DNA from: Desulfobacterales bacterium
Lineage (GTDB): Bacteria; Desulfobacterota; Desulfobulbia; Desulfobulbales; Desulfocapsaceae
Length of the DNA: 9,993 nt
Assembly (NCBI GenBank): GCA_013042695.1
Contig: JABDPQ010000062.1
Span: 1-9,993 of the forward strand
Reading direction: 5' to 3'
The notes below the pieces were generated by a model. It did no database searches and was not told the origin of the DNA. It worked only from the letters and a program-made list of their open reading frames with translations. A program made the translations under genes and the position numbers. Shown in pieces: positions 5,618-9,993 of this stretch (positions are counted from its first letter, which is position 1; every line of letters begins with the position of its first letter).

Positions 5618-7156
5618 ATGTTGTTACACCATCATTTCATCGACATTGCTAAAAAAATGGGCGAAAAACTCGCCATTCACGATTTCACCACGAACAAAAA
5701 GATCAGTTACAGCAGAGCTTTGATTGCCACTCTTCTGTTGTCAGCTATTTTCAAGAAATATGACAAGGGATTTATCGGCGTTATGCTTCCCACTTCTGCC
5801 GGTTGCATCCTAACAAAGATTGGTCTTCTCATGAGTGGCCGGATACCAGTGATGATTAATTATTCAACCGGAGCTGAACAGAACGCCCACTACGCCAAGA
5901 AAAAATGCGGTTTCCAGACTATTATAACCTCTCGCGCATTGCTTGAAAAAATTGAATGTCCCTATGTCGATGGCATGATTTATATCGAGGACATTATGCA
6001 AAAGATCAGCAGCCTGCAAAAGATCAGAGCCGCATTGGTCTCAAAACTGCCTTCTGCGGTGATAAAATTTCTAGTCCATGGCGGGAAAGAAAACGATATT
6101 CTGGTCATTCTCTTTACCAGCGGCAGCGAGAAAGACCCGAAAGCCGTGCAATTGACCCATAAAAATGTTTTCGCAAACACTCTTTCGGCTTCAGAACAAT
6201 TTAATTTTACACCGGACGATATCTTTTTGTCTGCACTGCCTTATTTTCATGTATTCGGGATGACCGTAAATCTCTGGATTCCCCTTTTCCATGGCACGAC
6301 TATCCTAACCTATGCTAACCCACTAGAATATAGAAAAATTTGTGAAATTATCAGAGATAATAGCGCAACACTTATGGTTGGCACCCCCAGTTTCTTCTGG
6401 GGCTATCTGCGTAAATCTGAAAAAGGTGATTTTGACTCTCTACGCATTGCTCTTGTCGGCGCCGATAAATGCCCAGATTCTCTGCGGGAAGCCTTTCAAG
6501 AAAAGCACGACAAGATACTTCTTGAAGGGTATGGCGCAACTGAATGTTCTCCCGTTATCTCCGCCAATTGTCCTGAAGATAATCGGCCCGGAAGCGTCGG
6601 CAAGCCAATTCCCAACGTACAGGTTCGAATTGAAAACTATGAAACCGGGGTAGAATGCGGCCCAGGAGAAGACGGCAGAATCCTGGTCAAAGGCGACAAT
6701 GTCATGAAAGGTTATTTTGATGATTTCGAGCAGACGTCCCTGCATATTCGCCGCGGTTGGTACGACACCGGAGACATGGGAAACCTTGATGAGGATGGTT
6801 ATCTCTGGCATGTCGGCAGAATCAAACGATTTGTCAAAATCGGCGGTGAAATGGTTTCAATGGTAAAAATTGAATCTGTACTCGAAAAACTCCTTCCCCA
6901 GAACACACTCTGTTGTGTTGTTGAAATTCCTGATTCTACGAAGGGGGCACGGATTGTCGCCGTGATAACCGCTGACATCGATACAAAATCGACACTCAAA
7001 AAGATGGCTGAACAACTACCTAAAATTGCTCTGCCCAAGCAATTCCTTGTTCTCGAAGATTTACCCAAAATGGGCAGCGGTAAAATAGACTTTCGCTCCA
7101 TTACAGAAATGGTACGAGAAATCCACGCAGAAAAACGCAACAGCAAGTCTAAATAA
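5618..7156 (+). CDS. AMP-forming acyl-ACP / acyl-CoA synthetase (Aas ligase-domain type)
   Basis: A 512-residue adenylate-forming enzyme that would activate a fatty acid with ATP and pass it to ACP or CoA. Motifs in order are FTSGSEKDPKAVQLTHKN (166-183, phosphate-binding loop, written SGSEKDPKA as in Aas-like enzymes rather than SGTTGxPKG), LPYFHVFG (207-214), YGATECSPV (305-313), GWYDTGD (380-386), GRIKRFVKIGGEMVS (400-414, hinge) and PKMGSGKID with catalytic Lys489. KIGGEMVS and the SGSE loop are typical of the ligase half of the bifunctional Aas protein (acyl-ACP synthetase plus lysophospholipid acyltransferase), but no acyltransferase domain is fused here. It is cytoplasmic or peripheral, with no signal peptide. 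GGGAG lies 8 nt before the ATG. A -24/-12 promoter suggests expression only when a sigma-54 activator is on. A plausible job is recycling or scavenging fatty acids for membrane lipids. Substrate and acceptor cannot be told from sequence. Confidence 0.9.
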   Translation: MLLHHHFIDIAKKMGEKLAIHDFTTNKKISYSRALIATLLLSAIFKKYDKGFIGVMLPTSAGCILTKIGLLMSGRIPVMINYSTGAEQNAHYAKKKCGFQTIITSRALLEKIECPYVDGMIYIEDIMQKISSLQKIRAALVSKLPSAVIKFLVHGGKENDILVILFTSGSEKDPKAVQLTHKNVFANTLSASEQFNFTPDDIFLSALPYFHVFGMTVNLWIPLFHGTTILTYANPLEYRKICEIIRDNSATLMVGTPSFFWGYLRKSEKGDFDSLRIALVGADKCPDSLREAFQEKHDKILLEGYGATECSPVISANCPEDNRPGSVGKPIPNVQVRIENYETGVECGPGEDGRILVKGDNVMKGYFDDFEQTSLHIRRGWYDTGDMGNLDEDGYLWHVGRIKRFVKIGGEMVSMVKIESVLEKLLPQNTLCCVVEIPDSTKGARIVAVITADIDTKSTLKKMAEQLPKIALPKQFLVLEDLPKMGSGKIDFRSITEMVREIHAEKRNSKSK

Positions 7157-7182
7157 ATGTCTGCAATAGAGTCCGCAGACAT
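7157..7182 (+). repeat. hairpin immediately after the acyl synthetase stop codon
   Basis: ATGTCTGC (7157-7164) and GCAGACAT (7175-7182) are perfect 8-base complements around a 10-base loop, starting on the base after TAA. There is no T-run behind it, so it is not a classical intrinsic terminator; mRNA 3'-end protection or a weak terminator is more likely. Confidence 0.45.
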
Positions 7183-7297
7183 CTCTGCCCGAACCAGGCG
7201 GCTCAGTCATTCGCCGATAGTGGCTCGTATACCGTTTATCTACCTGCTGGTATTTCTCGTACGGCTCCCGTCAAAAAGCGTTGAGAGCCCCGGCTAA
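7157..7297 (+). CDS. possible 46-residue small protein
   Basis: An ATG abuts the synthetase stop codon (TAAATG) and opens a 46-codon frame ending TAA at 7295-7297. The product starts MSAIESADISARTRRLSHSP, has a short hydrophobic stretch IPFIYLLVFLV and ends RLPSKSVESPG. The hydrophobic segment is short for a membrane helix. No Shine-Dalgarno is placed for it, but the abutting stop would allow reinitiation. The hairpin at 7157-7182 covers its first codons. I do not recognise the product; it may be chance. Confidence 0.25.
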   Translation: MSAIESADISARTRRLSHSPIVARIPFIYLLVFLVRLPSKSVESPG

Positions 7298-7323
7298 TCC
7301 ACCCCATGAAGATATGGTAACGT

Positions 7324-7353
7324 TTGCCAAGTATCAATAACCTTTTTTATAAT
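7324..7353 (+). promoter_or_regulatory. sigma-70-type promoter for the MFS transporter
   Basis: TTGCCA (7324-7329, 5 of 6 to TTGACA) and a perfect TATAAT (7348-7353) are separated by 18 bases. Transcription would begin near 7360, about 40 nt before the TTG start at 7400. This suggests the transporter has its own housekeeping promoter, separate from the sigma-54 control of the gene before it. Confidence 0.6.
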
Positions 7354-7399
7354 ATCTTCTGAGTGGTTCTGCGGATGAATAATCACCATAGGTAGTATT

Positions 7400-8785
7400 T
7401 TGCAACAACAAAGAGACCAGCAAGATCGATCACCCTTCGCCATCCGCAATGTCAGGCTATTCGTTGCTTTCAGAGTTTTATTTAACGCACGGTTTTATTA
7501 TCCGGTATTCACCATCCTCTTTCTTGATTATGGCTTGACAATCGAACAATTTGCCCTGCTCAATACCGTATGGGCGATAACCATTGTTTGTGCGGAAGTA
7601 CCCTCAGGAGCCCTTGCCGACCTGCTTGGCCGAAAACGACTGCTTGTCCTCACTTCTGCTTTGATGATTGTCGAGCTCAGTGTAATTGCCTTTATCCCAA
7701 TTGCCAATATGACCTTGGTCTTCTGGGCTTTCTTCATTAATCGAATACTAAGCGGTCTGGCTGAAGCCATGGCCAGCGGCGCCGACGAGGCCATCGCCTA
7801 TGACTCCCTGGTTGCTCAAGGGAATCCTGCACATTGGCCGCGTGTGCTCAGTGTCCAAATGCGTGTTAAAGCATTGGCAGGCATTATCTCAATGACCGTC
7901 GGAGCACTCATATATGACCCGGACGTAGTCAACCACATCCTTGGTTGGTTTGGAATCGATGGAACCATTACCCAGCAGAGCAGTATGCGCTATCCCATCT
8001 TCCTGACCCTGCTCCTTGGCCTATTAGCATTGTGGACCACCACTCAAATGAGGGAGAATGAAAGCCAGCCAGAACGTGATGAAGCACCTATTACGCTTGA
8101 AACTATCTGGAGAGCAGGCCAGTTAACCTTGAAGGCTGGTCTTTGGATTCTGAAAACGCCCTTTGCCTTGGCAATCATCCTATTTGGAATGATGTACGAC
8201 CATGTTCTCCGCATGATTATTACGCTAACAAGTCAATATTATCGGTTAATTGAACTGCCTGAAGCGAGTTTTGGCGTGATCATGGCCGGTATGTCAATCC
8301 TGGGGTTAGTGATACCACGAATTGCCGAGTACATGGTAAAAACATTCACCCCGGTACAAAATACTGCCTGGTTAGCGCTCATAGCACTTATGGCCCTTGT
8401 TGGTCTCTCCTGGTTCATCCCGTATTTTGGTGTCATTCCAATGGCTCTGGTAATGATTGGACTCATGCTCACGGCCTTTTTCAGCAGCCATTATCTGAAC
8501 CAGATAACTTCTTCGGAGCAACGAGCAACCGTACTCAGTTTCAAAGGACTGGCCTTTAACCTGGCGTATGGTATCATTGGCGTTCTTTTTGCGCTTTTAA
8601 TGCAGCAGTTAAGAGTCAAGAACCAACTTGCTCATAGCGATTGGACCGCAGAACTCATTGGAGACGAGGCATTTCGACAATCACTTGGATGGTTCCCCTG
8701 GTATGCATCGTTATTGATCGTTGCTCTGACATTGTATTGTCGGCATGCTCTGAAAGAGACTCCTGCACCTACTGAAGTGTCCTAA
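7400..8785 (+). CDS. major facilitator superfamily (MFS) transporter
   Basis: A 461-residue polytopic membrane protein of MFS size, with about twelve hydrophobic segments. The MFS motif A is clear after the second helix: PSGALADLLGRKRLL (68-82). Helix one has FRVLFNARFYYPVFTILFLDYG. Charged loops such as TTQMRENESQPERDEA (about 213-228) mark the central cytoplasmic linker between two six-helix halves. Such proteins move small molecules, often drugs or metabolites, by proton coupling; no substrate-specific motif is recognised. The start is TTG, with AGG at 7390-7392 seven bases before it; the nearest upstream in-frame stop is at 7376, and no ATG lies between. The next gene encodes a phosphodiesterase 64 bp downstream, so a shared transcript is possible, but no functional link is proven. 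Confidence 0.9.
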   Translation: MQQQRDQQDRSPFAIRNVRLFVAFRVLFNARFYYPVFTILFLDYGLTIEQFALLNTVWAITIVCAEVPSGALADLLGRKRLLVLTSALMIVELSVIAFIPIANMTLVFWAFFINRILSGLAEAMASGADEAIAYDSLVAQGNPAHWPRVLSVQMRVKALAGIISMTVGALIYDPDVVNHILGWFGIDGTITQQSSMRYPIFLTLLLGLLALWTTTQMRENESQPERDEAPITLETIWRAGQLTLKAGLWILKTPFALAIILFGMMYDHVLRMIITLTSQYYRLIELPEASFGVIMAGMSILGLVIPRIAEYMVKTFTPVQNTAWLALIALMALVGLSWFIPYFGVIPMALVMIGLMLTAFFSSHYLNQITSSEQRATVLSFKGLAFNLAYGIIGVLFALLMQQLRVKNQLAHSDWTAELIGDEAFRQSLGWFPWYASLLIVALTLYCRHALKETPAPTEVS

Positions 8786-8823
8786 AAGATTATGCTCTTG
8801 GCTTTGTGGTATGAATATCTAAT

Positions 8824-8846
8824 CTCAATTCACATCAATAATTGAG
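8824..8846 (+). promoter_or_regulatory. hairpin covering the ribosome-binding region of the phosphodiesterase gene
   Basis: CTCAATT (8824-8830) and AATTGAG (8840-8846) are perfect complements around a 9-base loop. The only Shine-Dalgarno-like bases (GAG, 8844-8846) lie in the right arm, three bases before the ATG. The stem could limit translation or couple it to the upstream gene. It is AT-rich and therefore weak. Confidence 0.35.
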
Positions 8847-8849
8847 TCT

Positions 8850-9656
8850 ATGTCCGTTTACAATTTTGCCCATCGTGGCGCCCGCAGCCTTGCGCCTGAG
8901 AACACGCTTCCAGCAATCGAAAAAGCATGGAATTTAGAAACTGACGGCGTAGAAGTAGATGTCGGTGTCAGCAAAGACGGTGAGCTCATTCTGCATCATG
9001 ATTCCCTTCTCAAACGTACAACAAATGTTGCTGAGATCTATCCAGCGCGTCAAGATCATCCTTTCTCAACATTTACTTTTGCTGAACTGGAACGACTCGA
9101 TGCCGGCTCCTGGTTCATCGATTACGATCCCTTTTCCCAAATTCGTCTCGGAAATGTCACCTTCAAAGAGCTTCAGGCGATACAGGGTGCTCGTATACCC
9201 CGTTTGATAGAACTGCTTGACTTTATCAGAAATAAAAACTGGCGGGTAAATCTGGAACTCAAAAAAATGGCCGAACCAATGAGACGCTTCTCGCTTGCTG
9301 AAGCAACCCTGTCTCTGATAAAAAAAGAGGGTATTGATACTGAAAAAATTATTATTTCTTCATTTGATCACGAGAATATAAAAATTGTCCGTAAACTCAA
9401 ACCGGAAATTGAGATAAATGCATTAATTGGTGAAAACCCGGCACGAGGAAATAATTGGGGAAACTTTGAGTTTTCAATCTATAATGCCAATGCGAATTAC
9501 ATCAGCAAAAGACAGGTGGAACAAGCCCTGTCTCATAATTGCACGGTTAATCTCTACACGGTAAACGAACCGGAGGCTATGAGGCGCTATATGAAATGGG
9601 GAGTGAGGAGTCTGATAACAGATTTTCCCCAAATCCTCAAAGACCTGATTAGATAA
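8850..9656 (+). CDS. glycerophosphodiester phosphodiesterase (GDPD, UgpQ-like)
   Basis: A 268-residue enzyme of the GDPD TIM-barrel family, which hydrolyses glycerophosphodiesters (deacylated phospholipids) to glycerol-3-phosphate and an alcohol, using divalent metal. The signature is complete: FAHRGARSLAPENT (6-19, with H8, R9, E17), DGVEVDVGVSKDG (32-44, metal ligands E35 and D37) and LHHD with H50. A small GDPD insertion follows at about 58-95 (with DAGSWF), then RIPRLIELL, NLELK and a C-terminal VNLYTVNEPEAMRRYMKWGVRSLITDFPQ-type end. Length fits the short cytoplasmic UgpQ group. No signal peptide is present, unlike periplasmic GlpQ. The start sits directly after the AATTGAG arm and has no good Shine-Dalgarno. 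The gene may work with phospholipid turnover, in keeping with the acyl synthetase nearby, but this is inference. Confidence 0.92.
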   Translation: MSVYNFAHRGARSLAPENTLPAIEKAWNLETDGVEVDVGVSKDGELILHHDSLLKRTTNVAEIYPARQDHPFSTFTFAELERLDAGSWFIDYDPFSQIRLGNVTFKELQAIQGARIPRLIELLDFIRNKNWRVNLELKKMAEPMRRFSLAEATLSLIKKEGIDTEKIIISSFDHENIKIVRKLKPEIEINALIGENPARGNNWGNFEFSIYNANANYISKRQVEQALSHNCTVNLYTVNEPEAMRRYMKWGVRSLITDFPQILKDLIR

Positions 9657-9684
9657 TGTGTATTTTAGATCAGTTAGCACATTC

Positions 9685-9720
9685 CTTGACAAGGGTACCA
9701 AGAAAAAGAATAGTGTCAAG
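9685..9720. repeat. inverted repeat downstream of the phosphodiesterase gene
   Basis: CTTGACA (9685-9691) and TGTCAAG (9714-9720) are perfect 7-base complements 22 bases apart. No T-run follows, so a terminator is doubtful. TTGACA is also a perfect -35 box, with AATAGT (4 of 6) 17 bases later, so a rightward promoter toward 9877 is possible. Confidence 0.3.
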
Positions 9721-9827
9721 CAACATGCAAGAGAAATAAATCCTGCTATTTTCAGCTGTAATGGAAATAAATAAAAGTGGATCGCATATCAACTATTGAA
9801 TTTGCTCCTCTGGTAAGCAAAAGAGAT

Positions 9828-9855
9828 GAATTGATCATAATCTAATGATCGAATC
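9828..9855. promoter_or_regulatory. imperfect palindrome upstream of the channel gene, possible operator
   Basis: Arms GAATTGATCAT (9828-9838) and ATGATCGAATC (9845-9855) pair at 9 of 11 positions around a 6-base spacer. It contains CATAAT, close to a -10 box, and ends 21 bases before the ATG at 9877. A repressor site overlapping a promoter would look like this. Confidence 0.35.
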
Positions 9856-9876
9856 AGGACAGCACCAATAATTGCC

Positions 9877-9993
9877 ATGAAAACGTTGCCCTCGCAGCTT
9901 GTTTTTTTCCTCCAGAACAGAGCGGTAAAGCGAAACTTTGTTACGCTTTGGAAATTCCTCGCCTTTCTCGCAGCAATCATCATCCTCTATTCG
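9877..9993 (+). CDS. N-terminus of a probable ion channel / TrkA-type potassium channel protein, cut by the window end
   Basis: Thirty-nine codons are visible, starting MKTLPSQLVFFLQNRAVKRN and running into a first membrane helix (FLAFLAAIIILYS) without a stop. The opening LPSQL-FFLQ, a basic patch, then a helix ending ILYS is the pattern I associate with bacterial two-helix potassium channel proteins carrying a C-terminal TrkA-N (NAD-binding) domain. The diagnostic selectivity filter and Rossmann motifs would lie beyond the window, so this call rests on the N-terminus alone. The frame is open back to a stop at 9838-9840, and 9877 is the first ATG. AGGA at 9856-9859 is too far away to be a good Shine-Dalgarno. 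Confidence 0.55.
   Translation, partial: MKTLPSQLVFFLQNRAVKRNFVTLWKFLAFLAAIIILYS

Noticed and set aside
7315..7328. TGGTAACGTTTGCC as a sigma-54 promoter for the transporter
   Set aside because: GG and GC are only 8 bases apart instead of 10. A good sigma-70-type promoter overlaps the site and explains it better.
1..9993. CRISPR arrays, tRNA or rRNA genes, insertion sequences, toxin-antitoxin or phage genes
   Set aside because: I looked for spaced direct repeats, tRNA cloverleaf hallmarks, transposase motifs and small paired genes on both strands and saw none.

Overview
The window looks like chromosome from a Gram-negative, GC-balanced bacterium, most likely a Desulfobacterota (Desulfobulbales-like) organism. 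That placement is inferred from the style of the proteins: a DUF4405 heme-type membrane protein with the GRVAYW and HIYYNWKP motifs, an MltF-type periplasmic transglycosylase, and sigma-54 control. No single marker proves it. No rRNA, tRNA, CRISPR array, insertion sequence or phage gene is visible. Coding density is high and gene order looks like ordinary core or flexible chromosome.

Layout. Positions 1-909 (+) hold the 3' part of an MltF-like lytic transglycosylase. It converges, with a 14 bp gap, on a leftward cluster at 5282-924. In transcription order that cluster is a DUF4405 membrane protein, a small exported protein, a sensor histidine kinase and a sigma-54-dependent response regulator. 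Positions 5283-5617 form a 335 bp divergent control region. To its right lie a long-chain acyl-ACP/acyl-CoA synthetase (5618-7156), an MFS transporter (7400-8785), a cytoplasmic glycerophosphodiester phosphodiesterase (8850-9656) and the first 39 codons of an ion-channel/TrkA-type gene (9877 to the window end).

The most interesting part is the divergent region. It carries a good -24/-12 (sigma-54) promoter facing the acyl synthetase and a weaker one facing the DUF4405 operon. Between them are two inverted repeats that look like enhancer sites. A sigma-54 activator with its sensor kinase sits at the end of the leftward cluster. The simplest inference is a self-contained switch: membrane sensor, then NtrC-family activator, then both divergent units, joining a heme-like membrane protein to fatty-acid activation. 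This regulon is inferred, not shown.

A second oddity is in the DUF4405 gene. A strong Shine-Dalgarno and start at 5282 are followed after 14 codons by an in-frame TAG, and the conserved protein then resumes in the same frame. It is therefore a nonsense allele, a sequencing error or a recoded amber codon.

The rightward genes (acyl activation, transporter, phosphodiester hydrolysis) share a loose lipid theme, but each has its own upstream region and they need not form one operon.
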